A DNA stretch of 8,948 bases from Nitriliruptoraceae bacterium (GTDB taxonomy: Bacteria > Actinomycetota > Nitriliruptoria > Nitriliruptorales > Nitriliruptoraceae): positions 1-8,948 of the forward strand of contig PWEU01000349.1 in NCBI GenBank assembly GCA_003554005.1. Direction: 5' to 3'. The translations under genes and the position numbers were made by a program. The notes below the pieces were generated by a model. It did no database searches. It was not told the origin of the DNA and worked only from the letters and a program-made list of their open reading frames with translations. How positions within the stretch are numbered: the stretch's first letter is position 1; every line of letters starts with the position of its first letter. This document shows, in pieces, positions 1 to 6,034 of the stretch.

Positions 1-180
1 GATCCGAGCGTGGCCGCGTTGCTGATCGGGCTCGGGGTCACCGAGCTGAGCGTGCCACCGGTGGATGTACCGGGGGTGAAGCAGGCGGTCCGGCAGGTGA
101 CGCTGTCCGAGGCCCGCGACCTCGCACGGCAGGCGCTGACCTGCCGGAGCGCGAGCGAGGTGCGGGCGTTGCTCGGGTAG
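1..180 (+). CDS. ptsI: PTS enzyme I (phosphoenolpyruvate-protein phosphotransferase), C-terminal fragment
   Basis: This is the last 59 codons of a gene that begins before the window and ends at a TAG. The visible tail reads LLIGLGVTELSVPP, then PGVKQAVRQVTLSEARDLA and a final EVRALLG. That pattern is typical of the end of the PEP-binding TIM-barrel domain of enzyme I, where a GLG-x-x-E-x-S stretch precedes the Pro residue and a helix of the form I/V-P-x-V-K. In the family, enzyme I takes phosphate from PEP and passes it to HPr in the cytoplasm, starting sugar uptake by the PTS. The catalytic His and the PEP-binding residues lie outside the window, so activity cannot be judged. Another PEP-utilising enzyme of the same fold, such as a PtsP-type or multiphosphoryl-transfer fusion, is possible because only the tail is seen. 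Confidence 0.8.
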   Translation, partial: DPSVAALLIGLGVTELSVPPVDVPGVKQAVRQVTLSEARDLARQALTCRSASEVRALLG

Positions 181-205
181 CGTCCGGGTCCGCGACACCC
201 GCGAT

Positions 206-221
206 CGTGCGCCCGCGCACG
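206..221. terminator. GC-rich palindrome after ptsI, terminator-like
   Basis: CGTGCGC at 206-212 and GCGCACG at 215-221 are perfect inverted repeats around two C residues. As RNA this could form a 6-bp stem with a 4-nt loop. It starts 26 nt after the ptsI stop and lies before the folC Shine-Dalgarno. No T-run follows, so it is not a classical intrinsic terminator. High-GC actinobacteria often use stem-loops without a U-tract, so termination is possible but unproven. A protein-binding dyad is the alternative. Confidence 0.35.
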
Positions 222-295
222 CCGCGGTCCCGCCCGTCGCTGCGCCCCTGCGGCGTCGCCCCTGCTGCAGCGCCCCGCGTCATCTCGAGGTCCCC

Positions 296-1750
296 GTGTC
301 CCGAACAGCCGAGCAGGCCGAGCTCGCGGCCCGGTTCGTGGCGGCTCACGAGCGCCTCGCCGCTCGCGGGCCGGGCCGGATGGTCCCCGACCTGGAGCGC
401 ATCACCGCGCTCAGCCACCTGCTCGGTGACCCCCAGCGGGCATACCCGAGCATCCACCTCACCGGGACCAACGGCAAGGGGTCCACGACCCGGATGGTCG
501 CCTCGTTGTGCGCGGCCGCCGGGCTGGTCGCCGGGACCTACACCTCCCCCCATCTGCAGACCGTGCGGGAACGGCTGACGATCGCCGGACAACCGATCTC
601 CGCCCGCCGGTTCGCCGAGGTCCACGACGAGGGCGCAGCCCTGGCGGAGATGCTGGACGAGCAGGCGCGGGCCCGCGAGGGCGAGGCGGCGGATCGGGTC
701 ACCTACTTCGAGCTGCTGACGGCGATGGCGGGGTGGTGGTTCGCCGAGACGCCGGTGGACGTCGGCGTCTTCGAGGTGGGGATGGGGGGCCGCTGGGACG
801 CGACCAACCTCGTCCGCGGCGAGGTCGCCGTCCTCACCCCCATCGACGTCGACCACCGCGAGCTCGGCAGCACCCCGGCCGAGATCGCACGTGAGAAGGT
901 CGGCATCATCAAGCCCGGCGCCCAGGTCGTCACCGCCGCCCAGCAGCCCGAGGTCGACGCGGTGATCGACGCGGCCGTGGCTGAGCAGGAGGCGGTTCGC
1001 TGGGTCGCCGGCCGGGACCACGCGGTGGTCGGTCGGGCGATCGCGGTCGGCGGCCAGTCCCTGACCCTGCGGGTCGGCGAGCGGGAGGTCGGGGACATCC
1101 TCCTGCCGCTGTTCGGTGCCCACCAGGCGGACAACGCCGCGCTGGCGCTGGCCGCCTTCGCCGCCTTCACGGGGGAGGCCTTCGACCGTATGGACGACGA
1201 GGTGCTGCGCCATGGTCTGGAGGCGGTCAGCATCCCTGGCCGGCTGGAGATCGTCCACCGGGACCCGACGGTCCTGCTCGACGGCGCCCACAACCCCCAC
1301 GGCGCGCTCGCCGCCTCGCGGGCGGTCGGGGAGACCTTCGCCTTCGGGGAGCTGGTCCTGGTCGCTGGCTGCATGGCCGACAAGGACGTGGCGGCGATCC
1401 TGTCGGCCTTCCAGGAGGCGGCGTCCCACGTCATCGTGACCCGGGCGCCCACACCCCGTGCCGCCAGCCTGGAGCAGATGCGCGCCGCTGCCCTGGAGGT
1501 GTGGGGCGACACCGGTGTCGTGGTCGAGGCTGCCACCGACGTTGCCACCGCCCTCACCCTCGCGACGGCCGTGGCCGGTCCGGGTGACGGCGTGCTCGTG
1601 GTGGGGTCCCTCCACACCGTCGGGGCCGCCCGTGACCGCTACCTCCCGATCTCCGAGCAGCTCGAGGACGAGGTCGTCCTCACGCCCGACGACGAAGCCG
1701 ACGAGGAAGCCGGCGAGGATGCCGACGGTCTGCTGGACTGGCCGGAGTGA
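296..1750 (+). CDS. folC: Folylpolyglutamate synthase / dihydrofolate synthase
   Basis: The product is 484 aa, a cytoplasmic Mur-ligase-family enzyme that uses ATP to add glutamate to folates and, in bifunctional members, to dihydropteroate. The P-loop is GTNGKGS at residues 57-63. The folate-site segment YTSPHL is at 82-87, and EVGMGGRWDATN at 160-171 is the family motif usually written EVGLGGRLDATN. DVDH and an IAREKVGIIKPG segment follow, and DGAHNPHG at 329-336 marks the C-terminal glutamate-ligase domain. The enzyme is longer than the usual 420-450 aa because of an Asp/Glu-rich tail over about the last 28 residues. The GTG start has GAGG at 287-290, five bases upstream, and gives the N-terminus expected for the family. 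In Streptomyces folC also lies upstream of ndk and the mre genes. The alternative is a monofunctional FolC; sequence alone does not separate them. Confidence 0.96.
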   Translation: MSRTAEQAELAARFVAAHERLAARGPGRMVPDLERITALSHLLGDPQRAYPSIHLTGTNGKGSTTRMVASLCAAAGLVAGTYTSPHLQTVRERLTIAGQPISARRFAEVHDEGAALAEMLDEQARAREGEAADRVTYFELLTAMAGWWFAETPVDVGVFEVGMGGRWDATNLVRGEVAVLTPIDVDHRELGSTPAEIAREKVGIIKPGAQVVTAAQQPEVDAVIDAAVAEQEAVRWVAGRDHAVVGRAIAVGGQSLTLRVGEREVGDILLPLFGAHQADNAALALAAFAAFTGEAFDRMDDEVLRHGLEAVSIPGRLEIVHRDPTVLLDGAHNPHGALAASRAVGETFAFGELVLVAGCMADKDVAAILSAFQEAASHVIVTRAPTPRAASLEQMRAAALEVWGDTGVVVEAATDVATALTLATAVAGPGDGVLVVGSLHTVGAARDRYLPISEQLEDEVVLTPDDEADEEAGEDADGLLDWPE

Positions 1751-1784
1751 GGCCCCCTCGCCACCACCCCGGGGACCGCGCCGA

Positions 1785-1837
1785 CCTGCCCAGGGGTCCG
1801 GGAGCCGGCTTGGCGCCCCCGGCGCCGGTCGGGCAGG
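1785..1837. other. Nested inverted repeats downstream of folC, possible terminator structure
   Basis: An outer pair, CCTGCCC at 1785-1791 and GGGCAGG at 1831-1837, encloses an inner pair, GGCGCC at 1812-1817 and GGCGCC at 1821-1826, with a CCC loop. The element begins 34 nt after the folC stop. It could fold as a two-level RNA stem-loop ending the folC transcript. No T-run follows, and chance pairing is common at this GC content, so the call is tentative. Confidence 0.25.
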
Positions 1838-1876
1838 CTCCACCCCCAGAGCTCTCTGCGTACCTCCGAAGTACCC

Positions 1877-1891
1877 GGGACCGACGGTCCC
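1877..1891. promoter_or_regulatory. 15-bp perfect dyad upstream of ndk, possible operator or hairpin
   Basis: GGGACCGACGGTCCC is a perfect 7+1+7 palindrome that ends 41 bp before the ndk start. As RNA it gives a 6-bp stem with a GAC loop. As DNA it has the size and symmetry of a dimeric regulator's operator. I find no convincing -10 hexamer of the TANNNT type between folC and ndk, so the ndk promoter position is unknown. Confidence 0.3.
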
Positions 1892-1932
1892 CCTGCCCAT
1901 CCATCTGACGACGCAACCACCGGAGTCCAACC

Positions 1933-2346
1933 GTGGCCACCGAACGCACCCTCATCCTCGTCAAGCCCGACGGCGTCGCCCGTGGGGTGATCGGCGAGGT
2001 CATCGCCCGCATCGAGCGCAAGGGCTTCCGGTTGGAGGCTCTGGAACTGCGCACACTGGAACGCGAGGTGGCCGAGCAGCACTACGGGGAGCACACGGAC
2101 AAGCCGTTCTTCGCCGACCTGGTCGAGTTCATCCCCTCGGGCCCGCTGGTCGCGATGTGCGTGGCCGGTGTGGACGTCATCGCCGGGATGCGCAACCTCA
2201 TGGGTGCGACCAACCCCGTCGATGCCGTCCCGGGGTCGATCCGTGGGGACCTGGCCACCGTGATCGGTGAGAACATCGTGCACGGATCCGACGGCTTGGA
2301 CTCGGCGGCCCGGGAGCTGGAGCTGTTCTTCCCCGGGCGGTTCTGA
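1933..2346 (+). CDS. ndk: Nucleoside diphosphate kinase
   Basis: The protein is 137 aa, the normal length for bacterial Ndk. It is a cytoplasmic enzyme that moves the gamma phosphate of ATP onto NDPs and dNDPs through a phosphohistidine. It begins ERTLILVKPDG with the conserved Lys11. It carries NLMGATNP and PGSIRGDLA, which shape the nucleotide site, and NIVHGSDGLDSA, whose His117 is the phosphorylated catalytic residue. It ends ELFFPGRF; a Phe-Phe close to the C-terminus is usual. The GTG start has GGAG at 1922-1925 seven bases upstream and places the first beta strand correctly. It is preceded by a 182-bp gap containing dyads, so it may be transcribed separately from folC. All key residues are present. 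Confidence 0.98.
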   Translation: MATERTLILVKPDGVARGVIGEVIARIERKGFRLEALELRTLEREVAEQHYGEHTDKPFFADLVEFIPSGPLVAMCVAGVDVIAGMRNLMGATNPVDAVPGSIRGDLATVIGENIVHGSDGLDSAARELELFFPGRF

Positions 2347-2433
2347 GGCCCGGCACGAGGGTTTTCCCCAGGCTCGCAGCGATCCGATCACCGCGGGCCC
2401 GTCCGGTGCGGCAAGGTGCCCCCGAACCGACAC

Positions 2434-2440
2434 GGGGAGG
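2434..2440 (+). promoter_or_regulatory. Shine-Dalgarno site that sets the radC start
   Basis: GGGGAGG lies six bases before the GTG at 2447. The reading frame is open further upstream to 2267, inside ndk. That extension has no ribosome site of this quality and encodes an unconserved Arg/Ser/Pro/Gly-rich stretch. This site therefore favours 2447 as the real start. Confidence 0.65.
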
Positions 2441-2446
2441 ACCAGG

Positions 2447-2962
2447 GTGCAGCGAGCCGACGAGCTGGCACCGACCGCCGCGTTCCGGGCGGGACCGGTC
2501 GCCGGGCAGCTGACGGGTTCCGCGCTGGCCGCCTGCCCGCGGAGCGCCTGCAGCGGGCGTTGGCAGCTCCCAGGCGGCACGGACCGTCCGGCGCTGACCA
2601 GTCCGGAAGCGGCTGCGGAGGTGCTCGTCGCCGAGCTGGCGGGGGCGGACCGGGAACGGTGCCTCGCCGCTCTGCTCGACACCAAGCACCGCCTCCTGGA
2701 GGTCGCCACGGTGAGCGTCGGCAGCATCGATCACACCTTCATGAGCCCTCGAGAGGTGTTCCGTGACGCCCTGCTCGCCAACGCGGCGGCGCTGGTCCTG
2801 GCCCACAACCACCCCTCGGGTGACCCTGAGCCCTCCCGCGACGACGAGCTCGTGACCCGCCGTCTCGTGCGGGCCGGGGAGCTGATCGGCGTCGAGGTCC
2901 TCGACCACCTCGTGGTGGGAGGGCAACGCTGGGTGAGCCTCGCGCGGCGCGGCGTGGTGTGA
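2447..2962 (+). CDS. radC: RadC-family JAB (MPN+) domain protein, short form
   Basis: From GTG 2447 the product is 171 aa. Residues about 47-171 form a complete RadC-type JAB/JAMM domain: LLDTKHRLLE, then PREVF with the conserved Glu103, ALLANAAALVLAHNHPSGD with metal-ligand candidates His120 and His122, Asp133 in the PSRDD segment, then VTRRLV and VLDHLVVG. The HxH...D arrangement is that of a zinc-dependent JAMM hydrolase. The true role of RadC is unresolved, and the old radiation-repair assignment in E. coli is not reliable. The family is usually near 220-230 aa, with an N-terminal helix-hairpin-helix-like domain. Here residues 1-46 do not resemble that domain. Other short RadC proteins occur on mobile elements, but no such element is seen. 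A radC gene just before mreB is also found in Bacillus and others, which suggests vertical inheritance. Confidence 0.88.
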   Translation: MQRADELAPTAAFRAGPVAGQLTGSALAACPRSACSGRWQLPGGTDRPALTSPEAAAEVLVAELAGADRERCLAALLDTKHRLLEVATVSVGSIDHTFMSPREVFRDALLANAAALVLAHNHPSGDPEPSRDDELVTRRLVRAGELIGVEVLDHLVVGGQRWVSLARRGVV

Positions 2963-2964
2963 GC

Positions 2965-2985
2965 GGCCGGGGCCGGCCAGCCGGC
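2965..2985. terminator. GC-rich overlapping inverted repeats after radC
   Basis: Immediately after the radC stop, GGCCGG (2965-2970) and CCGGCC (2973-2978) are complementary, and CCGGC (2973-2977) can alternatively pair with GCCGG (2980-2984). A small stem-loop could end the upstream transcript before the mreB promoter region. No T-run follows and the stems are short, so this is weak. Confidence 0.2.
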
Positions 2986-3030
2986 GTCCGTCCGCAGGTG
3001 GCACGTGCGAACGCGGAACCCGGACCTGGG

Positions 3031-3039
3031 TGTTAGCCT
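3031..3039 (+). promoter_or_regulatory. Candidate extended -10 promoter for mreB
   Basis: TGTTAGCCT is a TG-N-TANNNT extended -10 element, with the TAGCCT hexamer at 3034-3039. It sits in the 194-bp radC-mreB gap, about 118 bp before the mreB start. No good TTGACA-like -35 lies 16-18 bp upstream, which fits an extended -10 promoter. It would give mreB and the genes behind it their own transcript with a leader of roughly 110 nt. Confidence 0.4.
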
Positions 3040-3156
3040 CGCGAGTGCGCGGGCGGTCCGCCTCGCGGCGCATAGCCCGCTGTGCGCCGTCTCCCACACC
3101 CCACCCGGCGCTGTCAGCGCGTCGACGACGCGTCCTCCTGATAGGTAGGTCCACCC

Positions 3157-4200
3157 GTGGCGGCGAACATCGGCAACACCCTCCAGTTCCTCGGTCGCGA
3201 CATGGCCGTCGACCTCGGCACGGCCAACCCCCTCGTCTACGTGCGGGGGCGAGGCATCGTGCTCAACGAGCCGTCGGTCGTGGCGATCAACACCAAGACC
3301 GGGCACATCCTGTCGGTCGGGTCCGAGGCCAAGCGCATGATCGGCCGTACCCCGGGCCACATCATGGCCATCCGACCGCTGAAGGACGGCGTCATCGCCG
3401 ACTTCGACGTGACCGAGAAGATGCTGCGCTACTTCATCCACGCGGTGCACAAGCGGCGCTTCCTGGCCAAGCCCCGGGTCGTGGTCTGCGTGCCGTCGGG
3501 GATCACCGGTGTCGAGCAGCGTGCGGTGGAGGAGGCCACGATCCAGGCCGGCGCCCGGGCGGCCTACATCATCGAGGAGCCCATGGCGGCGGCGATCGGG
3601 TCGGGCCTGCCCGTCCACGAGCCTGCCGGCAACATGGTCGTCGACATCGGTGGCGGTACCACCGAGGTGGCCGTCATCTCGCTCGGCGGCATCGTGACCT
3701 CCCAGTCGATCCGCATCGGTGGCGACGAGCTCGACGAGTCGATCATCGGCTACGTCAAGAAGGAGTACTCGCTCATGCTGGGCGAGCGCACCGCCGAGGA
3801 GATCAAGATGGCGATCGGCAGCGCCTTCCCGCTGCCGGACGAGCCCCACGCGGAGATCCGCGGCCGTGACCTGGTCTCCGGCCTGCCCAAGACCATCATC
3901 GTGTCGGCCGACGAGATCCGGAAGGCGATCGAGGAACCGGTCAACGCCATCGTGGACGCCGTCAAGAACACCCTGGACAAGACCCCGCCGGAGCTCGCCG
4001 CCGACATCATGGACAAGGGCATCGTGCTCACGGGCGGCGGCGGGATGCTGAAGGGTCTCGACGAGCGACTGAAGCACGAGACCGGGATGCCGATCCACAC
4101 CACGGAGAACCCCTTGTCCTCCGTCGCCATCGGGTCGGGCAAGTGCCTCGAGGAGTTCGAGGCCCTGAAGAAGGTCCTGGTGTCGTCCTCACGCCACTGA
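3157..4200 (+). CDS. mreB: Rod-shape actin homologue MreB
   Basis: The 347-aa protein is full length for MreB, a cytoplasmic ATP-binding actin-fold protein. It forms short membrane-attached filaments that guide lateral wall synthesis. The first phosphate loop is MAVDLGTANPLVYV (residues 16-29). The second is DIGGGTTEVAVISLGG starting at Asp163. The adenosine motif is LTGGGGML at 291-298. GRGIVLNEPSVVAINTKTG and EEPMAAAIG are also diagnostic. An N-terminal NTLQFLGRDM segment could form the membrane-binding helix. Most MreBs have Thr or Ser where this one has Pro25 in GTAN-x-LVY; see the finding. The GTG start is supported by AGGTAGG at 3143-3149. An in-frame ATG encoding Met16 would remove the N-terminus. 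It heads the mreBCD-PBP2-rodA cluster, and the next gene begins 65 bp downstream. Confidence 0.98.
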   Translation: MAANIGNTLQFLGRDMAVDLGTANPLVYVRGRGIVLNEPSVVAINTKTGHILSVGSEAKRMIGRTPGHIMAIRPLKDGVIADFDVTEKMLRYFIHAVHKRRFLAKPRVVVCVPSGITGVEQRAVEEATIQAGARAAYIIEEPMAAAIGSGLPVHEPAGNMVVDIGGGTTEVAVISLGGIVTSQSIRIGGDELDESIIGYVKKEYSLMLGERTAEEIKMAIGSAFPLPDEPHAEIRGRDLVSGLPKTIIVSADEIRKAIEEPVNAIVDAVKNTLDKTPPELAADIMDKGIVLTGGGGMLKGLDERLKHETGMPIHTTENPLSSVAIGSGKCLEEFEALKKVLVSSSRH

Positions 4201-4208
4201 TCGCGGGA

Positions 4209-4227
4209 GCCGCCCACCACGGGCGGC
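4209..4227. other. Hairpin in the mreB-mreC gap
   Basis: GCCGCCC (4209-4215), loop ACCAC, then GGGCGGC (4221-4227) form a perfect 7-bp stem with a 5-nt loop, 8 nt after the mreB stop. There is no T-run. In a co-transcribed operon such a structure may cause partial termination or protect the mreB 3' end, making MreB more abundant than MreC. That role is inference; the stem itself is read directly. Confidence 0.4.
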
Positions 4228-4265
4228 CGGACGGCCGGTGAGCTGCGGGCCGAGGTGGAGGAGCG

Positions 4266-5345
4266 GTGTTCCAGCGACGTCGGGTGCGCCTGCTGCTCGC
4301 GCTCGTCGTCGCGGTCGCGATCGCGCTGGTGACGGTCGATTTCCGCAGCGGGGATGACGGCGGTCTCCATCGTCTCAGCGGGGTGGCGACCTCGGTGCTG
4401 CGCCCGATCCAGGACGGGGTCGGGGTCATCGTCAGGCCCTTCAGCGACGGGGCCGGGGCGGTCGGTGATCTGTTCGCGGTGCGGTCCGAGAACCGCGAGC
4501 TCCGCGCGCGCGTCGAGGCCCTCGAAGAGCGACGGCGCGTGCTCGACGACCTCGAGCGGGAGAACGCCGAGCTCCGGGACCTGCTGGCGATCGCCGACCG
4601 GACCGAGCTGCCGACCGTCACCGCCCGGGTCGTGGCGCTGGCGCCCTCCAACTTCGAGTGGACGGTCACGATCGACGTCGGGGCCCTCGACGGCGTCGAG
4701 CGTGGCATGCCGGTCGTCGACGGCGACGGGTTGGTGGGACGGATCATCCAGGTCACCCCGAACGCCTCCCGGGTCCTGCTGGCGATCGATCCGAGCTTCT
4801 CCGCCGCGGCGCGCACCGCGCAGACCGGTGAGGTGGGGGTCCTCGACGGGCGCGGTGGCGACCCCATGGTGCTCCGACTCCTCGACCCTGCGGCGGTCGT
4901 GGACGTCGGCGACCCGATCGTGACCTCGAGCTACCAGGGCGGGGTGTTCCCGGCCGGCATCCCCATCGGCACCGTCGCGCAGGGCACCGAGGAGACCTCT
5001 CCACTGGCCCCTGAGGTGCAGGTCAACCCGTACGTGGACTTCACCCGACTCCACCACGTGGTGGTGGTGTTCACCACCGGCGTCGAGGACATCCCGCCCT
5101 TCGAGGGCACCGACGGGTTCGACTTCCGCCGGCCGCCCGTTCCGTCCCTGCGCGACCCGGGAGCCACCGACGGAGGCGAGGACGGTGAGGACGAGGACGG
5201 TGAGGGCCAGGGCGATGAGGACGACGGGGCCGAGGACGGTGAGGACCAGGGCGCCGAGGACGACGGACCCGGGACCGGCACCGACGAGGCCGACGACGCA
5301 CAGGCGTCGCCTCCCCTGCGCGGTGCCGCGGTCACGGGGCCGTGA
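4266..5345 (+). CDS. mreC: Rod shape-determining protein MreC with acidic C-terminal tail
   Basis: The product is 359 aa, a single-pass membrane protein that links MreB to the extracytoplasmic wall enzymes and is thought to activate PBP2-RodA. The N-terminus is basic (FQRRRVR), followed by one membrane helix at about residues 7-25. A coiled coil at about 72-108 (SENRELRARVEALEERR and LERENAELRDLL) mediates dimerisation in this family. The paired beta-barrel domain follows to about 278, including RGMPVVDGDGLVGRI and NPYVDFTRL. The last 80 residues are Asp/Glu/Gly-rich and contain a 13-residue tandem repeat, making it longer than the usual 270-330 aa. GGAGG at 4257-4261 precedes the GTG start by four bases; a GTG at 4284 is an alternative but would trim the basic segment. 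The stop overlaps the mreD start (GTGA), implying translational coupling. Confidence 0.95.
   Translation: MFQRRRVRLLLALVVAVAIALVTVDFRSGDDGGLHRLSGVATSVLRPIQDGVGVIVRPFSDGAGAVGDLFAVRSENRELRARVEALEERRRVLDDLERENAELRDLLAIADRTELPTVTARVVALAPSNFEWTVTIDVGALDGVERGMPVVDGDGLVGRIIQVTPNASRVLLAIDPSFSAAARTAQTGEVGVLDGRGGDPMVLRLLDPAAVVDVGDPIVTSSYQGGVFPAGIPIGTVAQGTEETSPLAPEVQVNPYVDFTRLHHVVVVFTTGVEDIPPFEGTDGFDFRRPPVPSLRDPGATDGGEDGEDEDGEGQGDEDDGAEDGEDQGAEDDGPGTGTDEADDAQASPPLRGAAVTGP
5193..5270 (+). repeat. 39-bp tandem repeat (two copies) in the mreC tail
   Basis: Positions 5193-5231 and 5232-5270 are adjacent 39-bp units that differ at five positions. They encode EDGEGQGDEDDGA and EDGEDQGAEDDGP. A shorter partial unit, GAGGACGGTGAGGAC, lies just upstream at 5178-5192. 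The length is a multiple of three, so the frame is kept. The pattern suggests replication slippage extending an acidic, probably disordered tail outside the membrane. Confidence 0.8.
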
Positions 5346-5854
5346 TCGCCCGCGCGGTCGTGGTCGGCCTGCTGTTGCTGGCTGCGGTCGTCCTCCAGAC
5401 CGCGTTGTTCCCGGCGCTGACCCTGTTCGGCTTCCGACCCGACCTGCTGCTGCTGCTCACCGTGGTGCTCGCGACCCGTGACGGTGCCCTGGCGGGGGTG
5501 CGGGTCGGGGCCGTGGCGGGGCTGATGGCTGACCTGCTGGTGAGCTCCTCGCCCGTGGGGCTCGGGGTCTTCGTCTACGGCATCGCCGGCGCGCTGGTCG
5601 GATGGTCCCGTCCCTACTTCGCGCCGACCTCGTTGACCGCGCCCCTGCTGCTGGCGGCGGCTGCCTCGGTCCTGGGCACGGCCGCCTACGGGGTCCTGGC
5701 CTCGCTGCTGGCCGACGAGAGGGTCGGGGCGTCCCTGGTCCTGCAGGGCGCGATCGCGGTCGGCCTGTACAACACGCTGCTCGCACCCGTTGCCGGTGCC
5801 CTGGTGCGCCGCATCAGCGAGGCGTTCCCGCTGCGGGGTGCGGGGACCGAGTGA
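5342..5854 (+). CDS. mreD: Rod shape-determining membrane protein MreD
   Basis: The 170-aa protein is almost entirely hydrophobic, with about five membrane helices. MreD is an integral membrane partner of MreC in the elongasome. It opens MIARAVVVGLLLLAAVVLQTAL. It then has the family-typical FRPDLLLLLTVVLATRDG followed by a Gly/Ala-rich GVRVGAVAGLMADLLVSSSP segment. A charged cytoplasmic end, VRRISEAFPLRGAG, closes the protein. Length and motif order are normal for MreD. Its GTG start overlaps the mreC TGA by four bases, and its ribosome site must therefore lie inside the mreC end, consistent with coupled translation. MreD proteins are poorly conserved, so position between mreC and the PBP2 gene is an important part of the evidence. 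Confidence 0.93.
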   Translation: MIARAVVVGLLLLAAVVLQTALFPALTLFGFRPDLLLLLTVVLATRDGALAGVRVGAVAGLMADLLVSSSPVGLGVFVYGIAGALVGWSRPYFAPTSLTAPLLLAAAASVLGTAAYGVLASLLADERVGASLVLQGAIAVGLYNTLLAPVAGALVRRISEAFPLRGAGTE

Positions 5855-5878
5855 CCCGGTCGGCGGCGCGGAGCTGGC

Positions 5879-5887
5879 TGGTACCGT
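5879..5887 (+). promoter_or_regulatory. Candidate extended -10 promoter for the PBP2-rodA pair
   Basis: TGGTACCGT is a TG-N-TANNNT extended -10 element with the hexamer TACCGT at 5882-5887, starting 24 bp after the mreD stop. No -35 hexamer is evident at the right distance. It resembles the candidate upstream of mreB in form. If active, transcription would start near 5894 and provide an internal promoter for the PBP2 gene. Confidence 0.4.
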
Positions 5888-6034
5888 CGTCGTGCGCGTT
5901 CCGGGGGACGTGGCTGCGTGACTGGGCAGCGCCGGCTCCGGAGCGGACGCCCGTCCGGCACCCGGGCGGTGCGTCGGTGCATCCACCACCCCTCCTGGCT
6001 CAGCCGGCTCGAACCCCAAGGGTCCCACCACGCC

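Noticed and set aside
38..1930. Long open frame on the minus strand (630 codons), and similar long minus-strand frames at 2731-4098, 3750-5057, 4931-6559 and 6677-8089
   Set aside because: They lie antisense to clearly conserved genes and translate to Arg/Gly/Asp/His/Pro-rich low-complexity sequence. Long antisense frames are expected when third positions are almost all G or C.
2267..2446. 60-codon upstream extension of the radC frame, overlapping the ndk end
   Set aside because: No family similarity and no good ribosome site. GTG 2447 has GGGGAGG at ideal spacing.
3015..3034. GGAAC followed by GTT upstream of mreB as an ECF sigma-factor promoter
   Set aside because: Only 12 bp separates GGAAC from GTT, whereas ECF promoters need about 16.
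3509..4051. Small plus-strand frames inside mreB (62 and 110 codons)
   Set aside because: Arg/Ser/Pro-rich frame-shifted shadows of mreB with no independent start signal.
5635..5640. TTGACC inside mreD as a -35 element
   Set aside because: No TANNNT hexamer lies 16-18 bp downstream and the site is within coding sequence.
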